This document shows, in pieces, positions 46,272 through 55,543 of a DNA stretch of 64,000 nucleotides (its first letter is position 1; every line of letters begins with the position of its first letter). A model generated the notes under the pieces. It made no database searches. It saw only the letters and a list, made by a program, of their open reading frames with translations, and was not told where the DNA came from. The DNA comes from Candidatus Gemmiger faecavium (GTDB taxonomy: Bacteria > Bacillota > Clostridia > Oscillospirales > Ruminococcaceae), in NCBI GenBank assembly GCA_019114415.1, contig DXFO01000039.1:1-64000 (forward strand), given 5' to 3'. The translations under genes were made by a program, and so were the position numbers.

Positions 46272-47276
46272 CTAGATAAACAGAAATGCGAACAGATTAA
46301 AGAGATATCCCACCAGAATGATACCGGCGGTACAAATGGCGATAAAAACAGCCAGCAGCTTGGGGCGCACTGCCTTGCGCAGCATGATAAGGGAGGGCAG
46401 CGACAGGGTCGTGACGGCCATCATGAAGCTGAGGACCGTGCCCAGCTGGGCGCCTTTGGCAAGCAGGGCTTCGGCAACGGGGATGGTGCCGAAGATGTCC
46501 GCGTACATGGGGATACCGACCGCCACGGCCAGCAGGACGCCAAGCGGGCTGCTGCTGCCGAGAATGGATGTGATCCAGCTTTCGGGGATCCAGTTGTGAA
46601 TGACCGCACCGACACCCACACCGATCAAAATGTAGGGGAAAACCTTGCGGAAGGTGGAGGACATCTGCTCCCGGGCGTAGGTAAGGCGCTGTGCCTGGGT
46701 CAGGGCAGGGACGGCGCTGTCCCCGGCGTGTACGGCGCGGACAAAAGGTTCCACTTCCTGGTCAAGATGCAGCTTTTCAATCAGGGTGCCGCCCGCCACT
46801 GCCACGCTCAGGCCCACTACGGTGTAGGCTGCGGCGATCTTCCAGCCGAAAATGCTTGTCAGCAGCAACAAACTGCCCAGGTCCACCATGGGGGAGGAAA
46901 TCAGAAAAGAAAAGGTGACCCCAAGGGGCAGCCCGGCACTGGTAAAGCCGATGAACAGCGGGATGGAGGAACAGGAGCAAAAGGGGGTCACGGTGCCCAG
47001 CAAAGCGGCAAACAGATTGGCCCGGATGCCGTGAAAGCGCCCCAGCAGACGCTTGCTGCGCTCGGGCGGGAAGTAGCTCTGGATATAGCTGATAAAAAAT
47101 ATCAGCACACACAAAAGGATGGTGATTTTGATAACGTCATACAGAAAAAACTGTATGCTGCCGCCCAGACGGGTGGAGATATCGATGGACAAGGCGGTGA
47201 GGATGCGGCCGATGGCGGCGTTGAGCCATTTCATGCCAAGCAGCTGATCCTGCACAAAATTCCAGATCAGTGACAT
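46272..47276 (-). CDS. YraQ/ArsP-type permease (DUF318)
   Basis: Membrane permease of 334 residues with about eight helices in two repeats. ATG 47276 follows GGAGG. Signature stretches: GTVTPFCSCSSIPLFIGFTSAGLPLGVTFSFLISSPMVD in the first half, GIPMYADIFGTIPVAEALL in the second. The TPFCSCSS Cys residues are typical. Relatives export methylated arsenicals; the ArsR regulator supports a metalloid role, but the substrate is inferred. Confidence 0.9.
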   Translation of the reverse strand: MSLIWNFVQDQLLGMKWLNAAIGRILTALSIDISTRLGGSIQFFLYDVIKITILLCVLIFFISYIQSYFPPERSKRLLGRFHGIRANLFAALLGTVTPFCSCSSIPLFIGFTSAGLPLGVTFSFLISSPMVDLGSLLLLTSIFGWKIAAAYTVVGLSVAVAGGTLIEKLHLDQEVEPFVRAVHAGDSAVPALTQAQRLTYAREQMSSTFRKVFPYILIGVGVGAVIHNWIPESWITSILGSSSPLGVLLAVAVGIPMYADIFGTIPVAEALLAKGAQLGTVLSFMMAVTTLSLPSLIMLRKAVRPKLLAVFIAICTAGIILVGYLFNLFAFLFI

Positions 47277-47563
47277 TGGCAGCCTCCTTCCTCGCAGCAG
47301 GAAAATCCGCCCAGAAATCCGCACAGGGAATCAAGGGTTTCCCGGCACAGGGAGTAGTGGGTCCATTTCCCTTCCCGCCGCGCGCAGACAAGGCCGCACT
47401 CACACAGGATCTTCATGTGATGGGACAGTGTGGGCTGTGTAATATCAAAGGTTTCCAGCAGCTTGCAGGCGCATTTTTCTCCGCTGGAAAGCAACCGCAG
47501 GATTTTCAGGCGGTTGGCGTCACTCAGAGCTTTGCAGAGCAAAGCGGCGTCCATATCGGACAT
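47267..47563 (-). CDS. ArsR-family metal(loid)-sensing repressor
   Basis: Winged-helix repressor of 98 residues. ATG 47563 lies 8 bases after GAGG. The HTH reads TQPTLSHHMKILCECGLVCARREGKW; Cys in KCACKLLE and the C-terminal FSCCEEGGCQCH are candidate metal ligands. It overlaps the permease start by 10 bases and heads the operon arsR-permease-thioredoxin-Cys-rich. Confidence 0.92.
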   Translation of the reverse strand: MSDMDAALLCKALSDANRLKILRLLSSGEKCACKLLETFDITQPTLSHHMKILCECGLVCARREGKWTHYSLCRETLDSLCGFLGGFSCCEEGGCQCH

Positions 47564-47576
47564 GATGATCACCTCA

Positions 47577-47626
47577 CATAGATAAGAGTCTATATGAGAT
47601 TATACGCATACATAGATGATTGTCAA
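47577..47626 (-). promoter_or_regulatory. Promoter and operator of the arsR operon
   Basis: On the minus strand TTGACA (47626-47621) lies 16 bases before TATAAT (47604-47599). Just downstream CATATAGAC...TATCTATG (47596-47577) is an imperfect inverted repeat with ATAGA/TCTAT cores, like ArsR operators. Confidence 0.75.
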
Positions 47627-47673
47627 TATGTTTGACAAAAATAAATCACCTTCCGGTAAACCGGACGGCGATG

Positions 47674-47736
47674 CAAAAAAACACCGGCCCCGCGTACCCC
47701 GCCGAGGAACAGGCGGTGGGGATGCAGGCCCGGTGT
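47674..47736 (-). terminator. Terminator after the sortase gene
   Basis: ACACCGG/CCGGTGT outer stem with an inner GC hairpin, followed by seven Ts on the minus strand. Confidence 0.78.
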
Positions 47737-47759
47737 GAAATTTTGGGGCAGGGGAGAAC

Positions 47760-48515
47760 TCATTCCTCCGCAAGATAGGCGTGGATGACGTACCGTTCGC
47801 TGCCGCTGCCATAGCTGGAAGCGCAGGTGGATAAGGTCAGCACCCGGCTGTTTTGCGGGACATCCACCCCGGTGTCGTAGTCGGAAACGTCGGACAGTTT
47901 CTGAATGAAGGTGTCGTATGCCTCGCCGTAGGTGCGGTCGGTGCGGTACAGGTCCTCGCCGTCCGTTGCGCTGTGGCAGGAAAAGATGTGCCAGGTCTGG
48001 TCGCCCTCCGGCGTGCACAGCACAAAGTCGGGATTTTCACGGTAAAAGGATTCCTCCTGATACTGCAAAAGACCGGCAAACATCTCTCCGGTGTGGATGT
48101 TGTGGCCGTAGATCACCCGGTACAGATCACTGTCCGCAGAGGATGCCGAAAAGAACAGGCATCCGCACGGGGAGGGACTGCCGTCAAAACTATGGTGGAG
48201 ATAGGTGTCGTTGTCCTGGGCCTGGACCACAGGCAGAGACAGCGGCAGACCGGGCATCTCCAGCCAGGCGGCAATGCCGGGGTTGATCTGTTCCAGCGCG
48301 GCAAAATCAATGCTGGACATACTCTGTTCGCCGGTGCTTTGGTGGGATAGCTGCGCCAGCTCGTCGTAGTACCGGCTGCTTTTCAGGTAGCCGTATTGCT
48401 CGTAGCCGAAAACGCCCAGGAAACCCGCCCCTGCCAGCAGCAAAACAATGCAAAGCACCAGCCACCAGCGGGAAGGCGGCTGAAGCAGACGGCTTTCGCC
48501 TTGAAAACTTTTCAT
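47760..48515 (-). CDS. srtB: Class B sortase
   Basis: Membrane-anchored transpeptidase that joins surface proteins to the cell wall or to each other, 251 residues. An N-terminal anchor (WWLVLCIVLLLAGAGFLGVFGYEQYG) precedes the catalytic domain, with His in YGHNIHTG, Cys in LTLSTCASS and Arg in GSERYVIHAYL. Its start overlaps the stop of the surface-protein gene by 4 bases, so that protein is the likely substrate. Confidence 0.93.
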   Translation of the reverse strand: MKSFQGESRLLQPPSRWWLVLCIVLLLAGAGFLGVFGYEQYGYLKSSRYYDELAQLSHQSTGEQSMSSIDFAALEQINPGIAAWLEMPGLPLSLPVVQAQDNDTYLHHSFDGSPSPCGCLFFSASSADSDLYRVIYGHNIHTGEMFAGLLQYQEESFYRENPDFVLCTPEGDQTWHIFSCHSATDGEDLYRTDRTYGEAYDTFIQKLSDVSDYDTGVDVPQNSRVLTLSTCASSYGSGSERYVIHAYLAEE

Positions 48516-50422
48516 TCGTCACGCATCCCCAATCGCCAGTATACCGGTATGCAGGACCGGCGGTAGTAGTAAAGCCCGGTGACGGCCGCGCCGCACAGGC
48601 AGACGATGCCCAGCGCCAGCCATACCCACATCAGCGGATCGTCGCCGGTCTGCACCGTCTCGGTGGGCGGACCCGGCGGGGGAGAACTCTGCGTGACGGG
48701 CGGGGTGGAAACCGGTGTCGGTGTGGGCGTGGGCGACGGCGTTGCGACGGGCTGATCCTGCATGGTCACAGTGTAATAGCCGTGTCCCGGGATGGTTCCG
48801 TCGCCGTTAAAGACAAATTCAATGTCCTGGGCAAGCTGATAGCCTGCCGGTGCGCTCTCCTCATGCAGGACATAGGTGTGACCGGCTACCAACTTTTTGC
48901 CGCTTTCGGTGGCCAGGGTGATGACATGGGGCTCGGTCTCGGTGGTCCAGCGGTCGATCTCTTCCCCGGTGGTCTTGTCAGTCAGGGTCAGCACCGCCCC
49001 GGCCAGGGGATTCCCGGCGGCGTCCACCTTGGCAAATTTGACGACCAGCTCCTTGTCGGTAATGATGAGGGTATCGCCATCCACGGTGCCGTTGTCGCCG
49101 TCCAGCCGGATGGTGAGGTCGTCGGTCACGGTAAAGGGAATGTCCAGGCTGACCGCGTACCCGGCGGGGGAGCTCACCTCATGGAGGAGAAAACGGCCGG
49201 GGTACAGCCGCACCGTGTGGGGCGTGGTGCCGGACGTCCATTGGTCGATCAGCGTCTGGCTGCCGTCGCTGGACAGGCAATACAGCTTGAGCGAGGCCCC
49301 GGGCAGTTCGTCAGTACCGGTGATGCTGCGCTTGCTGAAGGAAAATTCCTTGCTGGAATAGTTGGTGAAGGTATAGGTCTTGCCGTCCTTGCTGGAGGTC
49401 AGGGTGCTGGTATACCCCTCCAGGCCGGTCATGTCCTCCTCCAGCCAGCAGTTGGTCATGTCGTTTTGGATGGTAAAGGTGACGGAGGCATCATCCCCGG
49501 TCAGGGTGCGGCGGCTGGTCTGTTCCACGCCGTTTTCCGTGTAATGCAGAACAATGACGGCGGGGGGATGTTCCTGCCCGCCGGTTTCCCAGTGTTTGTG
49601 CACCACAATGTCGCCGTAGGTGGAGATCACGCCCTCCATATCAGTGGGGACGCTGGTTACATTGACCCGGAAGGTCCAGCCGTCAGTGCCGGGAACATAA
49701 TAGCCGTCGGTGGCCGGGACATAAATAGACTCCACCGTCTTGTCCACCGTGATGCCGATGGAAAAATAGCCGGGGTTCGCGTAGGTATCGTTGCCGATGC
49801 CGTTGGGAAAATAAACGTAGAGATAATTGCCGTCCTGGTCGAAGGAAACGCCGCCCTCGGTGTACTCGATGTTGATGCCGTCGGGGCAGAGCTCCAGCAG
49901 CCAGCTGATGTCCATGCGGAGATAGGAACTGCCCGAACTGCGGTTTTCCACCATCAGGGAGGAATCGTCCAGAATGCCCGAACTGCCGGGCGAAACACTC
50001 TGGCCGTTGAGGTATGTCGTACCGTTGACGTAGGTCACATGGGTGGAGTTTGCCTCGTCAAGCTGGGTGGGGTCGTCGGGCATATAGGCCCGTCCGCACA
50101 GTGCAAACCGGAAATTGAAGGACATGGTATCGCCCACCGTCAAAGTCAGGGGAGTCCCCGCGTCGCTGAGCGACTGCAGTTCGGAGGTGGAATACTCCTG
50201 ACCGTTTACCGTGATGGTGATTTGCTTCATGTACCGCATCAGATCCACATACCCGTTGGCGGAAACATCGTACCCCGGGTAGGAATAGGTGTTCTGTCCG
50301 CTGTCGGCGTGGACCGGTACACCGCACAGCAAAAGCAGGCACAGCAGAGCAAACAGACGGAACAGCAGCCTGACCGCCCGGGTGCACAGGGATGGGCTGG
50401 CCTTTCTGGCAAGGTCACTCAT
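48512..50422 (-). CDS. SpaA/Cna-B-type surface protein, sortase substrate
   Basis: Secreted wall protein or pilin of 636 residues. A long signal peptide ends GVPVHA; a novel N-terminal region of about 250 residues is followed by one Cna-B repeat (KHWETGGQEHPPAVIVLHY) and two SpaA repeats with Lys and Glu for isopeptide bonds (LLHEVSSPAGY, VLHEESAPAGY). A Pro/Thr spacer leads to the sorting signal VQTGD, a hydrophobic helix and a YYYRR stop, then an atypical 13-residue tail. It precedes srtB. Confidence 0.9.
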   Translation of the reverse strand: MSDLARKASPSLCTRAVRLLFRLFALLCLLLLCGVPVHADSGQNTYSYPGYDVSANGYVDLMRYMKQITITVNGQEYSTSELQSLSDAGTPLTLTVGDTMSFNFRFALCGRAYMPDDPTQLDEANSTHVTYVNGTTYLNGQSVSPGSSGILDDSSLMVENRSSGSSYLRMDISWLLELCPDGINIEYTEGGVSFDQDGNYLYVYFPNGIGNDTYANPGYFSIGITVDKTVESIYVPATDGYYVPGTDGWTFRVNVTSVPTDMEGVISTYGDIVVHKHWETGGQEHPPAVIVLHYTENGVEQTSRRTLTGDDASVTFTIQNDMTNCWLEEDMTGLEGYTSTLTSSKDGKTYTFTNYSSKEFSFSKRSITGTDELPGASLKLYCLSSDGSQTLIDQWTSGTTPHTVRLYPGRFLLHEVSSPAGYAVSLDIPFTVTDDLTIRLDGDNGTVDGDTLIITDKELVVKFAKVDAAGNPLAGAVLTLTDKTTGEEIDRWTTETEPHVITLATESGKKLVAGHTYVLHEESAPAGYQLAQDIEFVFNGDGTIPGHGYYTVTMQDQPVATPSPTPTPTPVSTPPVTQSSPPPGPPTETVQTGDDPLMWVWLALGIVCLCGAAVTGLYYYRRSCIPVYWRLGMRDE

Positions 50423-51102
50423 TGAATCAACGTCCTTTTAATTTTGACCGATCCTGTGCCGAGGGGCAGCGTCGGAGTCTTTGCCGTGCTGCCCACACCA
50501 AAACAGGCCCTGATTTTGTCCTTCCGGGAAAATCAAGAGCCTGCCGCGCAATCAAACTCCAAAGAAGCCGTCTGCCTTTGTGTCACAGGAATAATACCGA
50601 ATTTTCCAAAAAATCAACGAAAATAGTTTAACATTATATCGTGCTGTTTTCAATAGAGAAAATGGCTTTGCGTGGCAGAAAACAGGCAAAAATAAGAAAG
50701 ATTACGAAAATAAAATTATGTTGTATTTTATACCGGCAAAATCAGGCGATTTCGCCGCTTTGCCGCAGGTCACGATAGGAGAAGCCGTCCCCACGCGATT
50801 CTGGCAGAACAGCAGGCGGCCGTCTTTTGGGCCGCTGTTGAAAATACAGACGGGATCTGAATGGTTTGGCAAAAACGTCGAATCTGTGAATATTTTCTGC
50901 GCAATGATCAGTAAAAATAAAAAGGAGGGTAGGAAGAAAAGAATAGCGGGCAAAGTTTGAAAACTGTTCATAAATAAAAGTCAATTTTGTGCTATGATTG
51001 TATAAAATAAGCGCTTTCCCCGGGCGCAAAAAACGGATATCATAAAAAACAGGGTATAAGAAAAATAAGGGGCGTCAGATCCCCCTGGAAAGAGGTTTGA
51101 TT
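50423..51102. other. AT-rich intergenic region with a structured GC island
   Basis: This 680-bp divergent gap is far more AT-rich than the genes. Within it, 50735-50840 is GC-rich and holds two hairpins: GGCAAA...GGCG/CGCC...TTTGCC (50735-50764) and GCGGCC/GGCCGC (about 50815-50835). The 80-codon ORF of the track across it has no ribosome site. No firm promoter could be assigned for either flanking operon. Confidence 0.5.
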
Positions 51103-52191
51103 TTGAAAAAGGCATTGATCACCGGCGTGACCGGTCAGGACGGTTCCTACCTTTCGGAGTTTCTGTTGGAAAAAGGCTACGATGTCCATGGCATCATCCG
51201 CCGTTCCTCGGTGGATTACCGTGAGCGCATTGCCCACCTGGAAGGCAATCCCCATTTTCACCTGCATTTCGGCGATCTGAGCGACTCCATGAGTCTGGTG
51301 TCGGTCATCGGCAGTGTACGCCCGGATGAGATCTACAACCTGGCGGCCCAGAGCCATGTCCAGGTCAGCTTTGACGTGCCGGAGTACACCGCCGACGTGG
51401 TAGCCACCGGCGTTCTGCGCGTGCTGGAAGCCGTCCGCCTGTGTGGCTTGGCGGACACCTGCCGCATCTATCAGGCATCCACTTCCGAGCTGTACGGCAA
51501 GGTGGAGGAAGTCCCCCAGAGCGAGACGACTCCCTTCCATCCCTACAGCCCCTATGCCGTGGCCAAGCAGTACGGCTTCTGGATCACCAAGGAATACCGC
51601 GAAGCCTACAATATGTTCTGCTGCTCCGGCATCCTGTTCAACCACGAGTCCGAGCGCCGTGGCGAGACCTTCGTCACCCGCAAGATCACCCTGGCGGCTT
51701 CCCGCATCAAGCAGGGCAAGCAGGACAAGCTCTACCTGGGCAACCTCAGCTCTCTGCGCGACTGGGGCTATGCCAAGGATTACGTGGAGTGCATGTGGCT
51801 GATCCTGCAGCACGACAAGCCGGAGGACTTTGTCATTGCCACCGGCGAGCAGCACTCGGTGCGTGAGTTCTGCCGCCTGGCGTTCCACTACGCGGGCATC
51901 GAGCTGGAGTTCACCGGCGAGGGCATGGAGGAAAAGGGCATCGACAAGGCCACCGGCAAGGTCCTGGTGGAGGTCTCTCCCGACTTCTACCGTCCCACCG
52001 ACGTTGTCAACCTGTGGGGCGATCCCTCCAAGGCCAAGCGTGAGCTGGGCTGGAACCCCACCAAGACCAGCTTTGAGGAACTGGTCAAGCTGATGGTGGA
52101 GCATGACATGGCCAAGGTCGCCGTGGAGCGTGCCGAGGAGCATATCCGCTGCAACCTGGAAGAATACCTGGAAAAAGGCGTTGTGAAATGA
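51103..52191 (+). CDS. gmd: GDP-mannose 4,6-dehydratase
   Basis: First enzyme of GDP-L-fucose synthesis: converts GDP-mannose to GDP-4-keto-6-deoxymannose. TTG 51103 ([22 protein letters not shown]) is preferred to the track's TTG two codons earlier because AAGAGG is 7 bases away; 362 residues. The Rossmann motif [10 protein letters not shown], the [14 protein letters not shown] block and the catalytic YxxxK in [10 protein letters not shown] are clear. Confidence 0.96.
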   Translation: MKKALITGVTGQDGSYLSEFLLEKGYDVHGIIRRSSVDYRERIAHLEGNPHFHLHFGDLSDSMSLVSVIGSVRPDEIYNLAAQSHVQVSFDVPEYTADVVATGVLRVLEAVRLCGLADTCRIYQASTSELYGKVEEVPQSETTPFHPYSPYAVAKQYGFWITKEYREAYNMFCCSGILFNHESERRGETFVTRKITLAASRIKQGKQDKLYLGNLSSLRDWGYAKDYVECMWLILQHDKPEDFVIATGEQHSVREFCRLAFHYAGIELEFTGEGMEEKGIDKATGKVLVEVSPDFYRPTDVVNLWGDPSKAKRELGWNPTKTSFEELVKLMVEHDMAKVAVERAEEHIRCNLEEYLEKGVVK

Positions 52192-52248
52192 TCGGCTGTC
52201 CTTAAACGACAAACCGACGCAATATGAATTAGGAGCGCGAAAAATACC

Positions 52249-53193
52249 ATGATGGAAAAGAATGCAAAGATCTACGTAGCGGGACACCGGGGCATGGTCG
52301 GTTCGGCCATTGTCCGTGAACTGCAGCGCCAGGGCTATACCAATATCATCACCCGGACCCACAAGGAGCTGGATCTCTGCCGCCAGGACGCGGTGGAGGA
52401 GTTCTTTGCCCAGGAAAAGCCGGAATACGTCTTTCTGGCTGCGGCCAAGGTGGGCGGCATCGTCGCCAACGCCGAGGCTCTGGCAGACTTCATGTACGAC
52501 AACATGGTCCTGGAGATGAACGTCATCCATTCCGCCTGGAAAAACGGCTGCAAAAAGCTGGAATTCCTGGGCAGCTCCTGCATTTACCCCCGGATGGCGC
52601 CCCAGCCCATGCCGGAAAGCTGCCTGCTGACCTCGGAGCTGGAAAAAACCAACGAGGCCTATGCCCTTGCCAAGATCTCCGGCCTGAAATACTGTGAATT
52701 CCTCAACCGTCAGTATGGCACCGACTATATCAGCGTCATGCCCACCAACCTGTACGGTCCCAACGATAACTATCATCCCACCCACAGCCACGTGCTGCCG
52801 GCCCTCATCCGCCGCTTCCACGAGGCCAAGGTCCAGAACCTGCCCTACGTCACCTGCTGGGGCGACGGCAGCCCTCTGCGCGAGTTCTTGTACGTGGACG
52901 ACCTGGCCAACCTGTGCGTGTTCCTGATGAACAATTACAGCGGCAATGAGACGGTCAACGCCGGCACCGGCAAGGAACTGACCATCAAGGAACTGACTGA
53001 GCTGGTGGCCAAGGTCATCGGCTACACCGGTGAGATCCGCTGGGATACCTCCAAGCCCAACGGCACCCCCCGCAAGCTGCTGGACGTCAGCAAGGCCACC
53101 AAGCTGGGCTGGACCTACAAGACCGAACTGGAGGAAGGCATCCGCCTGTCCTATGAGGATTTCCTCAACAACCCCATGCGTGCGGAACGGTAA
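52249..53193 (+). CDS. fcl: GDP-L-fucose synthase
   Basis: Epimerase-reductase that makes GDP-L-fucose from the Gmd product with NADPH. 314 residues. The NADP site is [29 protein letters not shown], the Ser-rich FLGSSCIYP and the catalytic [13 protein letters not shown] are family motifs. AGGAG lies a little far (about 13 bases) from the ATG pair. Second in the gmd operon. Confidence 0.96.
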   Translation: MMEKNAKIYVAGHRGMVGSAIVRELQRQGYTNIITRTHKELDLCRQDAVEEFFAQEKPEYVFLAAAKVGGIVANAEALADFMYDNMVLEMNVIHSAWKNGCKKLEFLGSSCIYPRMAPQPMPESCLLTSELEKTNEAYALAKISGLKYCEFLNRQYGTDYISVMPTNLYGPNDNYHPTHSHVLPALIRRFHEAKVQNLPYVTCWGDGSPLREFLYVDDLANLCVFLMNNYSGNETVNAGTGKELTIKELTELVAKVIGYTGEIRWDTSKPNGTPRKLLDVSKATKLGWTYKTELEEGIRLSYEDFLNNPMRAER

Positions 53194-53217
53194 AAATCCC
53201 GGGAAGGAGAAAGACTC

Positions 53218-54534
53218 ATGAATATCGTGTTGCTTTCCGGCGGATCGGGCAAACGGCTGTGGCCGCTTTCCAACGATATCCGCTCCAAGCAGTTCATCAA
53301 AATTTTCAAGACCGCTGACGGCGGCTATGAGTCCATGGTGCAGCGGGTCTACCGCCAGATCAAAACGGTGGATGCCGACGCCACGGTGACCATTGCCACC
53401 AGCAAGACCCAGGTCTCCGCAATCCACAACCAGCTGGGCGAAGAGGTGGGCATCTCGGTGGAACCCTGCCGCCGGGATACCTTCCCCGCCATTGCGCTGG
53501 CCACCGCTTACCTCACCGACGTCCAGGGCATTTCCCCCGAGGAGAGCGTGGTCGTCTGCCCGGTGGACCCCTATGTGGACGACGACTATTTCCAGGCGCT
53601 GAAGGACCTGGCCGCTCTTGCCGACAAAGGCGAGGCCAACCTGGTCCTGATGGGCATTGAACCCACCTATCCCAGCGAAAAATACGGCTATATCATCCCC
53701 GCGGATGCCGGTCAGGTCAGCGCTGTCTCTACCTTCAAGGAGAAGCCCGACGCTGCCACTGCTCAGAAATACATCGAGCAGGGGGCACTGTGGAACGGCG
53801 GCGTGTTTGCCTACAAGCTCAAGTATGTGCTCAACAAGGCCCACGAACTCATCGACTTCACCGATTATCAGGATCTGTTCCAGAAGTATGATACCCTGAC
53901 CAAGATCAGCTTTGACTATGCTGTCGTGGAAAAGGAGCCGAAGATCCAGGTCATGCGTTTTGCGGGACAGTGGAAGGATCTGGGCACCTGGAATACCCTC
54001 ACAGAGGCCATGGGCGAGAATGTGGTGGGCGACGGCATCCTGAACGATACCTGCAATAACGTCCACATCGTCAACGAACTGGACGTTCCCGTGCTGGCCA
54101 TGGGCCTGAGCGACGTGGTCATCTCGGCCAGCCCGGAGGGCATCCTGGTCTCGGACAAGGAGCAGTCCAGCTATATCAAGCCCTACGTGGACAAGATCGA
54201 TCAGCAGATCATGTTCGCGGAAAAATCCTGGGGCAGCTTCCGGGTGCTGGACGTGGAGGAGGAAAGCCTGACCATCAAGGTCACGCTGAACGCCGGCCAC
54301 GGCATGAACTACCACAGCCACAAAAACCGCAACGAGGTGTGGGTGGTGATTTCCGGCACCGGCCGCACCGTTGTGGACGGTATGGAGCAGAAAGTCCATG
54401 CGGGCGATGTCATCACCATGCAGGCCGGATGCCGCCACACTGTCTTTGCCGACGAGGAGCTGCAGCTGATTGAAGTACAGCTGGGCAGGGAGATCAGCGT
54501 CCATGACAAACAAAAATATGCTCTCGAGATCTGA
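53218..54534 (+). CDS. manC: Mannose-1-phosphate guanylyltransferase
   Basis: Makes GDP-mannose from GTP and mannose-1-phosphate. 438 residues. The nucleotide loop is LLSGGSGKRLWPLS, followed by SKQFIKIF; FKEKPD and the C-terminal cupin (GMNYHSHKNRNEVWVVISGTG) fit type II ManC proteins. Its cupin could also have isomerase activity, although a separate type I ManA follows. It overlaps manA by 32 bases. Confidence 0.95.
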   Translation: MNIVLLSGGSGKRLWPLSNDIRSKQFIKIFKTADGGYESMVQRVYRQIKTVDADATVTIATSKTQVSAIHNQLGEEVGISVEPCRRDTFPAIALATAYLTDVQGISPEESVVVCPVDPYVDDDYFQALKDLAALADKGEANLVLMGIEPTYPSEKYGYIIPADAGQVSAVSTFKEKPDAATAQKYIEQGALWNGGVFAYKLKYVLNKAHELIDFTDYQDLFQKYDTLTKISFDYAVVEKEPKIQVMRFAGQWKDLGTWNTLTEAMGENVVGDGILNDTCNNVHIVNELDVPVLAMGLSDVVISASPEGILVSDKEQSSYIKPYVDKIDQQIMFAEKSWGSFRVLDVEEESLTIKVTLNAGHGMNYHSHKNRNEVWVVISGTGRTVVDGMEQKVHAGDVITMQAGCRHTVFADEELQLIEVQLGREISVHDKQKYALEI

Positions 54535-55519
54535 TTGCCCGGGGCCGCTGTTTCTGCGGCCGGCGGGTAAGGACTACCTTTGGGGCGGCACCCGCCTCAA
54601 CGATGACTTTTCCAAAGGCATCGATCTGGACCCTCTGGCCGAGACCTGGGAGTGTTCTACCCATCCCGACGGTCCCAGCACGGTGGAAGGCGGACCCTTT
54701 GACGGCAAAACTTTGGCGCAAGTGCTGGAAGCCCATCCCGAATATCTGGGGACGCATCCGGTCATCCGGGACGGACTGCCCATCCTGGTCAAGTTCATTG
54801 ACGCCAAGCAGGATCTGTCGGTCCAGGTCCATCCCGACGACGACTATGCCCGCCTGCATGAAAACGGCCAGCTGGGCAAGACCGAAATGTGGTATGTGCT
54901 GGACGCAGCCAAGGATGCCTGCCTGATTTTTGGCCTGAACCGCGACATGACCGCCGAGGAGCTGCGGGACCGCATTGCCTCCGGCACGCTGGAAGGCTGT
55001 CTGCAAAGGGTGCCGATCCATAAAAACGATGTGTTCTATGTCTCGGCAGGCACCATCCATGCCATCGGGGCGGGTGCGCTGATTGCCGAGATCCAGGAAA
55101 GCTCCAACCTGACTTACCGGATGTATGACTATGACAGGGTGGGCAAGGACGGCAAAAAGCGCCCTCTCCATGTGGAAAAGGCGCTGGCCGTGGCGGACTG
55201 CAAAGCCCGCGGTATCCCGCCCCAGCCCATCCGCGTGCTGAAATACACCCGGGGCTGTGCCCGGGAATTGCTGGGCCGCTGCAAATACTTTGAGGTCTAC
55301 CGGATGCTGCTCAACACCGAGCGTTGCCGGGAAATGGTGGAATACCATGCCGGGGAGGAAAGCTTCCGGGTCCTGCTGTGCGTGGACGGCTGCGGCTCGG
55401 TGCAGCAGCCGGACGGTTCGGTGCGCAATTTTTTCAAGGGAGACTGCATTTTCTTCCCGGCGGAAAGCTGCTCGGTGTATCTGCATGGTCAGGCGCAGCT
55501 GCTGGACATCCGGGGCTGA
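54503..55519 (+). CDS. manA: Mannose-6-phosphate isomerase, class I
   Basis: Zinc enzyme that interconverts fructose-6-phosphate and mannose-6-phosphate, feeding GDP-mannose. Start at ATG 54503 (338 residues); ATG 54518 is a possible alternative. Family motifs: PAGKDYLWGGTRL, the zinc ligands in SVQVHPDDDYA, TEMWYVLDA and VSAGTIHAIGAGALIAEIQ. Mannose-6-phosphate still needs a phosphomannomutase, which is not in the window. Confidence 0.94.
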   Translation: MTNKNMLSRSDCPGPLFLRPAGKDYLWGGTRLNDDFSKGIDLDPLAETWECSTHPDGPSTVEGGPFDGKTLAQVLEAHPEYLGTHPVIRDGLPILVKFIDAKQDLSVQVHPDDDYARLHENGQLGKTEMWYVLDAAKDACLIFGLNRDMTAEELRDRIASGTLEGCLQRVPIHKNDVFYVSAGTIHAIGAGALIAEIQESSNLTYRMYDYDRVGKDGKKRPLHVEKALAVADCKARGIPPQPIRVLKYTRGCARELLGRCKYFEVYRMLLNTERCREMVEYHAGEESFRVLLCVDGCGSVQQPDGSVRNFFKGDCIFFPAESCSVYLHGQAQLLDIRG

Positions 55520-55543
55520 CAACGGGGCGAAAGAGGGGACATC

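Noticed and set aside
50718-50960. 80-codon ORF in the AT-rich gap
   Set aside because: No Shine-Dalgarno, no recognisable protein features, and it crosses two hairpins.
51040-54513. 1157-codon minus-strand ORF
   Set aside because: Antisense to gmd, fcl and manC; low-complexity Gly/Val/His-rich composition and no ribosome site.
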